The notes beneath the pieces are model-generated. The model worked only from the letters and a program-made list of their open reading frames with translations. It was not told the DNA's origin and did not search any database. Source: Obelidium mucronatum (taxonomy: Eukaryota; Chytridiomycota; Chytridiomycetes; Chytridiales; Chytriomycetaceae). From it: a stretch of DNA of 64,000 bases. The DNA lies in assembly GCA_025765595.1 (NCBI GenBank), contig JAIVFH010000029.1, positions 62,001 through 126,000 on the forward strand, in the 5' to 3' direction. Shown one piece after another: positions 13,988-23,847 of the stretch; the first letter of the stretch is position 1; every line of letters begins with the position of its first letter. The position numbers and the translations under genes were made by a program.

Positions 13988-14905
13988 TCAGAAAACCACA
14001 TCAAAAGAATCTTGGAATAGAGCAACAAATAAGTTTGCCATGAAAGCTCCTTGCCATGCTCGGTATAACGCACTCCGCCCAGTTCCTTTCTTGTCACGCT
14101 TCTTCAAAGCCACTTCTTCTTCTCGAACGACGCGATCAATACAATCATGCATGTCCTTGTAAGGCACTTGATCTGTCGGCACGCAAGTTCGAAACCGGGC
14201 TATCTTTGTCCCACGTTTTGGCACCACCTGACTCTGCATTCGGTTGATGACAGTTTCCAAGGGAAGAGTAATCAGTGACAGCGTCATCCCCATCGCAAAC
14301 CTGACTGATTTGTAGACGAGCGGACTCGCGACGGGGTCTAGACCCGCGACCTGGACAAGGAACAGTGGGATTCCAAACTGGTCGATGCTCAGGACTGTTT
14401 CCAGTATTGCTCTGGGCACCATTGTCTTTGAGTTGTACAGCGCAGACCAGCCCTCCTCGCTGGCGATTGTCAGCAGCGCATCGACGGGGTTTGCGTACTT
14501 TCGCGAGTGCGGGTCTGTTGATTGCGCCATCAGGCGCGTGCGCACAAGGTCCAGCGGCGCCAGCAGAAGCGCCGCGCCCACGTCGGCGGCCAGCGCCGTG
14601 GCGAGCAGGTAACCGGCCGTCGGCGGCGCCGCCAGGGCTTGGCGCCGCACGGCTCGGCGCAGCGCCGCCTTGGCGCGCGTCGCACAGGCGTCGTGCAGCC
14701 AGAACGCCACGTGGCCGCGCCACAGCGCCGCCGCGCCGTGGGATGCGGCGAAGCGGCGCAGCGAACCAAAGAAGCTGCGCGCGGCGCCAGAGTCCGCCGA
14801 CGCGTCGATGCTCTGCACGAGCGGGATCTGCACGCCGACGGTCAGCGGCAGCAGCGCGATAAAGTTGACAACAAGCTGCTCAGGCGCTGATGCCTCATCG
14901 CTCAT
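13988..14905 (-). CDS. Ugo1/SLC25A46-like mitochondrial carrier-family protein C
   Basis: Single-exon gene, 305 aa. The second and third carrier signatures are clear: APLDLVRTRLMAQSTDPHS and LPLETVINRMQSQVVPKR. They are followed by PYKDMHDCIDRVVREEE, shared almost word for word with protein D (PYKNMGDCIERVVREEE). The first third is short and alanine/arginine-rich (AALWRGHVAFWLHD, with the LWRG turn) and is encoded by very GC-rich DNA (14.52-14.88 kb). The second half has ordinary composition. It lies 24 bp from gene D in the same orientation. The four genes form a family expansion, with C and D the closest pair. Confidence 0.75.
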   Translation of the reverse strand: MSDEASAPEQLVVNFIALLPLTVGVQIPLVQSIDASADSGAARSFFGSLRRFAASHGAAALWRGHVAFWLHDACATRAKAALRRAVRRQALAAPPTAGYLLATALAADVGAALLLAPLDLVRTRLMAQSTDPHSRKYANPVDALLTIASEEGWSALYNSKTMVPRAILETVLSIDQFGIPLFLVQVAGLDPVASPLVYKSVRFAMGMTLSLITLPLETVINRMQSQVVPKRGTKIARFRTCVPTDQVPYKDMHDCIDRVVREEEVALKKRDKKGTGRSALYRAWQGAFMANLFVALFQDSFDVVF

Positions 14906-14929
14906 TTTTATTTCGGTTGATTTTGATTC

Positions 14930-16029
14930 TCACAACCCAGCGTATTCATCCAAATGACTCTCAAAGAGCGCATTGATCAGATTGAGTAGAATAGCACTCT
15001 GCCATCCCCGGTAGAGCGCACCCCATCCTTTTCCCTTCGTGCCGCGTTTCTTCAACGCACGCTCTTCCTCCCTGACGACGCGTTCAATACAGTCTCCCAT
15101 ATTCTTGTACGGAACTTGATCAGTTGCTACGGTGGTCTTGAATTGAACAACTCCCCTGGAATCTGCCTTTTGACAGGAGACTACAATCTGCGCTTGCATA
15201 CGTCGAACAATAGTGTCCAAAGGCATCACTGCCAAAGAAAACACCATTCCGAGAGCAAATCTTGAAACTCCATAACGAACTGACTTCATCTGCAGCCCAA
15301 AGTATCGCACCAAAACTAATGGAATTACAGAATCAGAAGCTGCCATCACCAGCTCCAACAGTATCTTGGGAGCCATGTACCGATTATAGTACAAACTCTT
15401 CCATCCTTCTTCGCGAATGATTTGTACAAGAGCAGACCAAGAATTCTTGTACTTTTGGTGACCCGGCTTGTACGACTGCACCATAATGCGCGTGCTGACC
15501 AGATCAATGGGATTCAAGAGCACACGTGTAATGACTTTGCTTGCAATAATTGCCGAAAGCTGATTGGCTGGATTCGTTGGTGCCAAAAAGTAATGAGTCT
15601 TGGCTTGAGGGATCCCGGCAACTAGCAGCAAACCGTCTTTGATGCTTGGCTCCAAAACATCGTCTGTCAATGTATGTAGAAGGTGAAGCGAAAACAGGCC
15701 TTCGATGTGTGTTTAGTTTAGTTCTGCAAGCAGTCCGACATGTACTCAAAAAAATGAACACGTCATCACAACAAGGACATACCTTTCCACAAGCGACGCC
15801 AGCCTTCAGATTTAGCGATTTTGTAACCAGAAGTCAAGATACCGGTATCATGCAAAGCCACGGTTCCGTGAGTTTGTTTGGAGGCTGTTTCTTCTTCTCG
15901 CGATTCAACCAGTTGCAGGTAGTGTGCCTGCTCCGCAGGAATCGACAGGGTCGATGCAATACCGCGACCCAAGTTACCAGCGGCGAACACAATAGTCTTG
16001 TAAACGACAGTGTCTTCAACTTCGGGCAT
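14930..16029 (-). CDS. Ugo1/SLC25A46-like mitochondrial carrier-family protein D
   Basis: Exons 15783-16029 and 14930-15663 give 326 aa. The N-terminal exon has a carrier-like first third (STLSIPAEQAHYLQLVES, SEGWRRLWK). The second exon holds NPIDLVSTRIMVQSYKPGH and MPLDTIVRRMQAQIVVS. Next come VPYKNMGDCIERVVREEER and a lysine-rich turn before LYRGWQSAILLNLI, the last helix. The first signature has Glu where carriers usually have Asp and lacks the basic residue, so gating of a true transporter is doubtful; this fits the Ugo1/SLC25A46 branch. The intron (119 bp) is among the longest here. Confidence 0.78.
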
Positions 16030-16038
16030 TTTTTTGTT

Positions 16039-16863
16039 TTATTGAATCAAATCAATCGATTCAATTATTCTCCTTAGCACTCCCTTATTTTTTGTATAAT
16101 GATACTCAATTTGATCTTCCGAATACCGGTACTGCCTCTGATCCTCCCGAGTGGCCGCGTCTCTTGCAGCAACTAAATATCTGTAAACATGTTCCGGTCC
16201 ACTCTCTTTGGGCCCACCAGCCGTGGAAACCACCTCAAAATACCGTTTCATACAGGCCTCCACTTCCTTTGCCCCTTCAGGATGCGGATCCGGCAGTACC
16301 TCGTAAGAATCCAAAACACCATCCATTGCCGCATCGATACCAATAGTAATCACAGCACGAAGAGCTTGCCAGGGACCAAACCGAGGATGTGAGCACAAGA
16401 AGGCTTGCTGATTATAATAAGCCTCTCCAACCGCATGCGCCAGTTTCTGGAACGCAACAAATTTGGGTCCACGGTCATACGCGAATCGAATATCAACGAG
16501 AGTGGATTGATCCAATTCTTGTTCAATGACAGTGTCGATGGCGGTGCGGACGTAATCGTCAAGTGGATTCCGTGAGTCAAGGGCCCCCGGGTTTTCGATA
16601 ATGTGTTGCGTGAATTTGGTCCACAGAAGGCGACTGTTTGCGATGAGGAGGGAGAGGGTGTTTCCGGTAGGGGAAAGAGATGGGAGGTGTGGTTGCTGTT
16701 CGCCTTCGCGGATCTTTTCGTTGTAGAATTCAGCGTGGAATGGGACGCAAATATCTAGACCGAATTGAGAAAGCGCTATAGCGAGTTTCTTTGATGTTGA
16801 CATTGGGTTTGGTGTGGTCATCCCTCTATTTTTTTCTTTCTTTTTTTTTCTTGAATTATTCAA
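16039..16863 (-). CDS. MMACHC: cobalamin processing protein CblC (MMACHC)
   Basis: CblC removes the upper ligand from cobalamins with glutathione or a flavin so that B12 can be passed to methionine synthase and methylmalonyl-CoA mutase. The 274-aa single-exon reading frame keeps the family pattern: FGLDICVPFHAEFYNE at the N terminus, LSLLIANSRLLW, DYVRTAIDTVIE, the central RGPKFVAFQKLAHAVGEAYY, and the signature HPRFGPWQALRAVI. A later segment, RYSEDQIEYHYTKNKG, matches the usual end of the core. The ATG may be the one at 16863 or a more downstream one at 16821 or 16803. Fungi of the Dikarya lack B12 enzymes, so the gene supports an early-diverging lineage. Confidence 0.88.
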   Translation of the reverse strand: MNNSRKKKKEKNRGMTTPNPMSTSKKLAIALSQFGLDICVPFHAEFYNEKIREGEQQPHLPSLSPTGNTLSLLIANSRLLWTKFTQHIIENPGALDSRNPLDDYVRTAIDTVIEQELDQSTLVDIRFAYDRGPKFVAFQKLAHAVGEAYYNQQAFLCSHPRFGPWQALRAVITIGIDAAMDGVLDSYEVLPDPHPEGAKEVEACMKRYFEVVSTAGGPKESGPEHVYRYLVAARDAATREDQRQYRYSEDQIEYHYTKNKGVLRRIIESIDLIQ

Positions 16864-16882
16864 CCACCAACAAGAACCGATA
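16864..16882. promoter_or_regulatory. very short shared promoter between MMACHC and RPF2
   Basis: The two ATGs face away from each other with 19 bp between them, or 61 bp if MMACHC starts at 16821. Transcription must therefore start inside the gap or inside the other gene's leader. This is inferred from position only; no TATA box or known factor site was recognised. Confidence 0.4.
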
Positions 16883-18191
16883 ATGTTGCGATCAAAGTAC
16901 GCCTTTACTTCCGAGTGATTTTGTTTTACTCAGCTGATTCTAATTGGGCTTGCTTGAAACAGACCAAGAAACGCAGCGTCCGCAAGAGCGCAAAAGAAGC
17001 GTGAGCCAATGGTATAAAGGGCAACTGACAACAGTGAACCAAATGATGAGGCCTAACTCCTCTCCGTTCTAGCTCGAAGAAAATGTCAAATCGTCCCTGT
17101 TCATCAAGGGCTCTACTACATCAGAAGTTGTGATGGATGCTCTCAAAGACCTGGTTGGTGTTGAACTGCAACAACTCCACAGTTGCTGACTCAAATTGGT
17201 TATAGTACGCTCTGCACAGACCGAACGCTATTCTTTTCAGCAAGAAAAACGATCTTCACCCTTTTGGTTAGTATTATTGATTTCGTTTTTGCGTGTGTGT
17301 GAATACAGTCTCAACCCCTTTCCCTTTCTGGTTACTATTGTCCAAACAGACGATGCCCGACCAGTTGAATTCCTCTCCACTAAAAACAACAGCCCCTTAA
17401 TGGTCCTCGCCTCCCACTCCAAAAAGCGCCCTCACTGCCTCACATTTATGCGCACCTTCAACCACGAAGTCCTCGACCTCATTGAACTCACAATCGAACG
17501 CAGCCTGCCCATGGAAGCTTTCGAAGGCGTCGCGAAACCCGCCATGGGAAACCGGCCGTGCCTCGTTTTCAACGGGGACCTCTGGGAAACGGACGACGAC
17601 TTTGTGAAAATCAAAAACAGTCTCATGGATCATTTGGGGAACGGGAATGGTGGCTCTCATGCGGATAAAGTGAATTTGAAAGGGTTGGATCATGTGATTA
17701 GTGTTTCAGTGGATTTGGACAAGACGATTCATTTCAGGACTTATATGGTGGTTTTGAAAAAGAGTGGGACAAAGTTGCCTAAAGTTGAGTTGGAGGAGTG
17801 TGGGCCTGCGTTGGAGATGAAGGTTGGGAGAACGCGGTTTGCGGATGAGGCGGTTTATAAACTTGCCTATAAGGTTCCAAAGGAATTGGCGGTGAGATCT
17901 TTTTTTCAAAATTTTTTTTTCAGAAGGCGACGAGCTAAAAGCTCCTATTTCTTTTTGTTTTAGCCCAAGAAAGTCAAGAATATTGAGCGTGATGAGATGG
18001 GTGACAAGGTTGGACGTATTCACATGCACACTCAAGACTTCTCCAAGTTGCAAACTCGTAAGATGAAGGGATTGAAGCGTGGTCGTAAAGATGAGGACGG
18101 TGATGATGAAGATGGCGAGAAAGACGACGCGGAGGAGAAGCCAAAGCGCAGAATTTCACCAAAGAAGAGTAAAAAGAACACCAGTGATTAA
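16883..18191 (+). CDS. RPF2: ribosome biogenesis protein Rpf2 (Brix domain)
   Basis: Rpf2 brings the 5S RNP into the pre-60S subunit together with Rrs1. Six exons (16883-16896, 16963-17011, 17073-17153, 17206-17266, 17350-17891, 17964-18191) close to 324 aa. The first exon is only 14 nt. Recognisable segments: NAASARAQKKREPM, SLFIKGSTTSEVVMDALKDL, YALHRPNAILFSKKND, the Brix-type core LMVLASHSKKRPHCLTFMRT, and ECGPALEMKVGRTRFAD. The C terminus is lysine-rich and acidic, as usual for nucleolar factors. All introns are 52-83 bp with GT-AG ends. Confidence 0.92.
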
Positions 18192-18300
18192 AAAATAAAA
18201 AATTATATGACGTCGCGTTTGATCTTATTGGTTGTCTTTTTCCAGGTTTGTTTCCACATTCATTTCATTTCATTTCAAAAACTCATAACTGATACCGATA

Positions 18301-18984
18301 TGCCACGAAAGTCTGCACCCGCATCAAAGACTCAATCAACGTTTACGCCCGCATCCGACAAAGTTTTAATCTCTGCCGATGAAAACACTCTTTCTGTTGT
18401 CTTGATAGAACCGTCAAATACCGATTATGCCTTTGCAGTCTCGCTTTTTCTGTAAGCTCAAAACAAAACTGCACTATCGTGATCGCATGTAGTGTAGAAT
18501 ATTAACACTGGATGCCAGTTTCTCTCTCTAGCGCTCTATTTGACGGGTCTCACCGAACGAACCGTCCAACTCCTCGCCCTCCTCTCCTCTCTATACCTCT
18601 CCTCCACATTTGTCGACGACACGCACTCAATCCAAATCGACAAGAAAAGGGGGAACAATTCACTTGACCAAATCAAAGTTTGGCCGAATAAATCGCGTCA
18701 GAGTGGGCCAAATAAGGGAAGCCGTCGCCTTACACATTGTCCAAGACAAAATCAGCTTGAAGCGGAACGGATTTGCACTCGAATTTGAGTTTCTGAATTC
18801 GCAGGGTTTTTACTACCGGCTGAGGTGTGCGGATACACTTGTTGTAGGGGATGAGAAGGTTGGGGAGTTGGAGAATGTGAAACGCGATATGGAGTTGTTT
18901 TTGGGGATTCATGATAAGAACCCGTTCGCGAGTGATGAGTTTGTAAAGGAACTGGAGACGAAATTCGGCGGCAGTCAAAAATAA
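18301..18984 (+). CDS. unrecognised small protein, apparently frameshifted
   Basis: Starts MPRKSAPASKTQSTFTPASD and continues to about 18452. A probable intron (GTAAGC donor, ...CTCTAG acceptor at about 18453-18531) joins AFAVSLFL to ALFDG. Two one-base insertions, in the GGG near 18547 and the AAAA near 18646, would join ALFDG to LTERTVQLLALLSSLYLSS, and then to TIHLTKSKFGRINRVRVGQ and a C-terminal KNPFASDEFVKELE. The product is about 200 aa, alpha/beta-looking, without membrane segments or known motifs. No family is recognised. Only the coding character and conserved frame-to-frame continuity support it. Confidence 0.5.
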
Positions 18985-19029
18985 AATTAAAAGGGAATTA
19001 AAAAACGAGTGTTGCCTTACTTTATGAGA

Positions 19030-21264
19030 TTACAATGCACTTTCTGTGCGCAACAACAAGCTCTGTCTTTTCTTTTCTCGTCCTTGCAAGTTGGCAGCCA
19101 AGTCAGTCAGAGTGTCCAAGCTGCCTCGTGATATGGTGGCTCGTAGAGCATCCAGCGCTGGACTCTCTGCACAACTGCTTTCTCCAGATTCAAAAAATCC
19201 ACATTCCTTCTGGGACGCTGGACTTGCCAGATTTGTATTAGATGAACCAAATTGTTTGGATTTTAAGCGATATATTGCCTTGTCGATACACATTTCAATG
19301 CGGACGTGATTTTGAATGAGAGGGATTTCTAGTAGTGAAAAACAGATGATTTCTAAATACATCGCAAAGAATAAAGAGAAAGTAGTGATTTTCAACTTAC
19401 TTGGCCATGTGGCTTTCTCTCCTCGAAGTGTGAGGTGGTCTGTCAATTCAATATCTGGATTCGTGATAATATGCAAGTAATCGGCGGGAGACATACTCGG
19501 GACAATAGTAATATCACCACTGTACTTTTGAACGAGGAATAGATTTCAATCGATGAAGGCTCCGACTTGTGAGACCTAGCTCGGTTAACTGTTTCGCGTT
19601 AAATCCCAAAGGTTCGCTTAATAGTACGATCTACCTGATTCAATCGATGCAATCCCTCTGTTCGTATTAAATAGGCTAAATCATTCGCTATTCTTACAAT
19701 CCAAGTTTCTCGAAGACTTTTGTTCAAGAAGGGCATAATGTGTGGATTCACTTGACAGACTATAAAATGATTCACGTCAAATAGTTCGCTGATTCTAGCC
19801 ATTGGTAAATCTCCTTCTACGCTTCCGTCAATCCATCTATGGCCTGAGGGGTTCCAGGCTTCTATTGTTCCCTTGTTTGTTTTGTACATTAAAGGCGCTG
19901 AGCGGTATATGAGTGGCAATGCGCACGACGCGGCTCTGAAACATTATGAGGATGAGATAAAGAGATAAGAGAAAATATGATCTTACACCGCGGACCATAT
20001 CACCTGGAAAGGGAACGAAATGTAAGCAAATTGATTTTGTGCGGGTTGTGTTGACTGACCACATTAGGAGCGGTCAAATAATTTAAAAGACGCGGCATCT
20101 CAAATCTAGTCGAACTGCTGACTGCTATATTCAAGACCCTCCTTGACTTGTTGTAAGCTTCCTGAAATGTGATATCTCCGCCTAGATTTGCTTTCGTAGC
20201 CTTGATAAATGCTTCAACGTCGAAGACACAACCTTATTTGAGTAAAATATAGTTTTCAGTCGCCTAGATCTTCGAAGGCTGCCAAATTACCATGGTTCAT
20301 GAAGCGATACAACTTTGGGAAAATATTTCCAACTTCCGAGTGATCTTCATAGAAATCCTGTGTTATGATAAGGACTCCAAATAATTCCATCGATCAGACG
20401 CAACATACTCGATTCACTAGATGTGGATCCAGGGCTGCTTGAAAATTCTCTTCTGGTTGCGTACAAAGAATGGCCGCAACGATTGAGCCCGCTGAAGAAC
20501 CACTGATGATTCTGGGCAATGCATTTGCTTCATATAGCGCCTTTAGAACACCCACATGAATCATTCCAAAAGTTGCACCCCCAGACAACAACAAAGCCGT
20601 CGTCCCAAAACTTCGTTGAATATTCCGGAAGAATGCTAATTTATCTGTTGTCGAGAATTCAGGGAACTCTGTATCTGCAAGGTAATCCAACTGTTTGACA
20701 ACTTCATCAATGTACTCGTGGATCAATGTTTTCGTGCCTATCCGCGCATGGCCATACAGACGCGTATTCCCCATATCTCCCAAGTTCCGTGAAAGAGTAG
20801 ACCGCAGGAGATATCCAAGGACAATCGGATCTGCTCTCTTTTGGTTGGAATGGAATCTGAGTTGCTTCAGTCGTTCCTGTAGTAGCTTGTAGTCGTAATC
20901 TTCCGAAACAGGATCACTCTTCCACTCGTGGAGACCTTCCAAATCATCGAGACTTCTCGCAGCTTCCTGATTTCAGTTTGGATCAGTTTTAAATTTATGT
21001 GCATCACCCGAATCCGAATCATAGCCACACCTCGTACTGCGCGTAACACGTCGCAGTCTCGAGCAACGTCTTCAAGCGCGCTTTTTTCTGCGCTGCTTCA
21101 AACAGCTTTGGGGCGGACTGAAGCTCCAGCTGATCATCTTTAACAAACGCCAAACAAAACAAAAGGAGACTGCGGAACGCAGAAGCGGCAACGTAAACAA
21201 AGAGAAGAGGCCAGAAGACAAGGTAAATAACACTGGAAAAAGCAGGTGTTGTTTGCCGCTTCAT
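19030..21264 (-). CDS. patatin-like phospholipase/triacylglycerol lipase (Tgl3/4/5 type)
   Basis: Lipid-droplet or ER lipase of the DUF3336-patatin group. An N-terminal membrane segment (VIYLVFWPLLFVYVAASAF) precedes the DUF3336 region (ARLKTLLETATCYAQYE, RLYGHARIGTK), then patatin: oxyanion loop GGATFGMIHVG, nucleophile elbow GSSAGS, and the catalytic Asp in WIDGSVEGDLPM. The strongly conserved YSGDITIVPSMSP and TWPKIPLIQNHVRIE follow. Eight exons: 21031-21264, 20409-20966, 20291-20357, 20060-20232, 19987-20003 (17 nt), 19635-19935, 19401-19579, 19030-19328. With one extra C removed near 19545 they total 608 aa. Confidence 0.88.
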
Positions 21265-21292
21265 TTTTATCAGTTAAAAAAGAAGCCTGTAA
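21265..21292. promoter_or_regulatory. 28-bp divergent promoter between the patatin lipase and DBR1
   Basis: Start codons on opposite strands are 28 bp apart, so the two genes must share regulatory DNA or initiate within each other's 5' leaders. Positional inference only. Confidence 0.35.
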
Positions 21293-23779
21293 ATGCGAGT
21301 TGCAATCGAAGGGTGTTTGCATGGTTTGTGTTGACTTGGGTCCTTCTCCCTCCTGCCTGATTGGTTATCTCTTTAGGTGAACTGGATAAAGTGTATGCAG
21401 CGATTAAGCAGGTAGAAGACAAGGAGGGCTTCAAAGTCGACCTGTTGATAGTCTGTGGCGACTTCCAGGTGCGTAAACGTACCGACGAACAATCTTCTAT
21501 TCCTGAATAGTAATCTTATGCAGAGCTTGAGAAACGTTGGAGATTTAGAGCAGATGGCTGTACCAGACAAGTTCAAGCAGATTGGAAACTTCCACGAATA
21601 TTATTCTGGAAAGAAAGTAGCGCCCATCCTTACAGTCTTTGTCGGAGGAAATCACGAAGGAAGTAACTATCTGTGGGAGCTTTACCATGGCGGCTGGGTG
21701 TGTCCCAACATTTACTTCTTGGGTTTTGCAAATGTCATAAACATTGGCGGTTTGCGTATTGGAGGACTCACCGGAATATTTGATGCCAAACATTACCGAA
21801 ATGGTATTCATCTCTCTCTGTTTCTCTTTTACGTGCTTTACTGTCTAACTCGGCTTTCGCTTGCAGGATTCCATGAAGTAGTCCCATATACTCGCGATCA
21901 TGTCCGCTCCATTTACCATGTCCGAGCATACAATGAATTCCGCCTTTCTCAAATCACTGAACCGCTTGATATTTTTGTGAGCCATGACTGGCCACGCGGA
22001 ATCTACCATTACGGAAACTGTGATCAACTTCTTCGTCAAAAGGGATTCTTTGAACACGAAATAAGAACCAATACTCTTGGAAGCGAAGTGAATGAACGGT
22101 TATTGCATCTGTTGAAGCCAAAGTTCTGGTTTAGCGCACATTTGCATGTAAAGTTCGCAGCGTTAGTGCCACACCACGAGAAAAAGAAGGGAACGGTTTC
22201 AACTTTAGGTGCTTCTGAATCCTCTGGTACAGCTCCAGTTGAAGTCAAAAATCCGGATGCAATCGATATTTCGTCTGACAGTGAGGAAGAGGAAGCTGAC
22301 GCCAAGGACTGAAACTCTTCCTGAGCAAAGCGAAGATGAAGCAAAGAAGCACGAAGAAGCACCTTCAGAAGTCGTTGATAACTCAGTAACAACTGAGACA
22401 TCCGCTACCAATGTTGTCGAACTTGCGAAGGAAGCGAGTGGCTCCACTGTAAAAACGGAGTGGATCCTTCAAGGAAAACTTCAAGATTCTACCGCCGATG
22501 GTATCCAATCTTTGAGCTGGCTTCATTATACTAACAGGTAGTTGTTAGTGGCCCCTGCGGAAGAAGCTAAGCCCGAACCACGATACACTAAGTTTCTGGC
22601 TTTAGACAAATGCATGCCTCGTCGCGACTTTTTACAGGTTTGTTGTGCTCGTAATTGAATAATTGAAAGCCCTTTAATATTCTTCATTAACAGATTCTTG
22701 AAATCTCGCCTAACTCTGCTCAGAGTCAAGTGGAATCAATTGCAACATCTGCTGCTGCTGTTGAAGAAAACTCAAAGGCAAATATGGGTGATGAATCCAA
22801 GGATGAGACGGCAAAGGAAGAGAATGCAGCCACACCACCATCTCGACCGACCCTCACAGTTTCGTATGATGAAGAATGGCTTGCTATTGTTCGAGCAACT
22901 GATCAATACATGAGTTTTGACCGTGACCCAACTGTCGTATTGCCAGTTTATGAGATTGCCCAAGAGTGCGTTATTGTGTTTGTGTTCATTTGAAAATGCT
23001 TACCTGTAACTTAGGGAAGTGCAGCGGGAGCGTGAGTGGATCAAAGAAAACCTGGTGAAGGGCGACAAAAGTGCGTTATTAGTTCCAAATAACTTTGTGA
23101 TGACAACTGTTCCTCATAATCACTCTCATTCTGTTCGTAATTGGTTGCCTCTTGGTTTGTGATTTGTTTTTACTTTTTGCTTGATGTGGTTCTGACTCTC
23201 GCTTAGGCCAACCCGTGCAAAATCCTCAGACTGTAAAATTCTGTGAAACCATTGGACTCAAAGTGGGTTCAAAACATTTTTTTCTGTAGTCCTAGCGTCT
23301 GATCCCCACTATTGCAGAACAAAATCAACTCGGCATTTGAAATCACAACATATGTCGCCCCACCTCCAGGAGCACCTCCAGCTGCTTTACCGGCCTCTTC
23401 CAGATCATCTGCCGCGAGTACCCCAACGGCCGGATTTGTAAAACCAATGAACCCTGCTATCGCTCGAGGACTGAACTCATTGCCTCCTCGTCCAAATTTG
23501 AACCTTCCAGCTCCAAAAAACGACTCGAGAAGTAGTCCTGCCCCGCCGCCAGCTCCTGCTGCAACTGTGGATGTTGAGATGGGAGAAGTTCCGTCTACAG
23601 ATGGATTCAGTGGCATTAATGATGCTGCTGATGAACGCGTCAGTGCTGCTGTCGATGAAATGCTGGAAGCTGCAGCAGAGGAATTTGGGGGATATGAAAA
23701 AGAGGAAGGAGAAGAAGATGAGGAGGAGGGTGCTTTCGTGGGTGAAGATGAACCTGCGTTGAAGAAAAGGAGGGAGTGA
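21293..23779 (+). CDS. DBR1: RNA lariat debranching enzyme Dbr1
   Basis: Metallophosphatase that opens intron lariats at the 2'-5' bond. Nine exons: 21293-21323, 21377-21468, 21524-21803, 21867-22500, 22549-22637, 22694-22965, 23015-23136, 23207-23262, 23318-23779; 678 aa after removing one base near 22300. Metal-ligand motifs are IEGCLHGELD, CGDFQ, GGNHE, SHDWP and SAHLHVKF. The C-terminal Dbr1 domain contains [30 protein letters not shown] and [14 protein letters not shown] Pro/Ala-rich then acidic tail follows and ends in KKRRE. The frameshift sits in the low-complexity acidic linker between the two domains, just before a TGA at 22309. Confidence 0.93.
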
Positions 23780-23847
23780 AGTCCTTCTAACCAGTAAAAC
23801 TGAGTAAAACTGGCTTTGCGTTTTAAGATTTCCTCTTTTTCAATCAT

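Noticed and set aside
14145..14890. Several long Arg/Ala-rich frames on both strands over the GC-rich part of carrier C
   Set aside because: High GC removes stop codons, so shadow ORFs are expected; only the minus-strand carrier frame shows conserved motifs.
19520..19548. Programmed +1 frameshift at the TGG TGA in the patatin gene
   Set aside because: Skipping at the TGA loses the conserved QKYSGDITI segment, which requires the shift to lie upstream in a CC run; sequence error is simpler.
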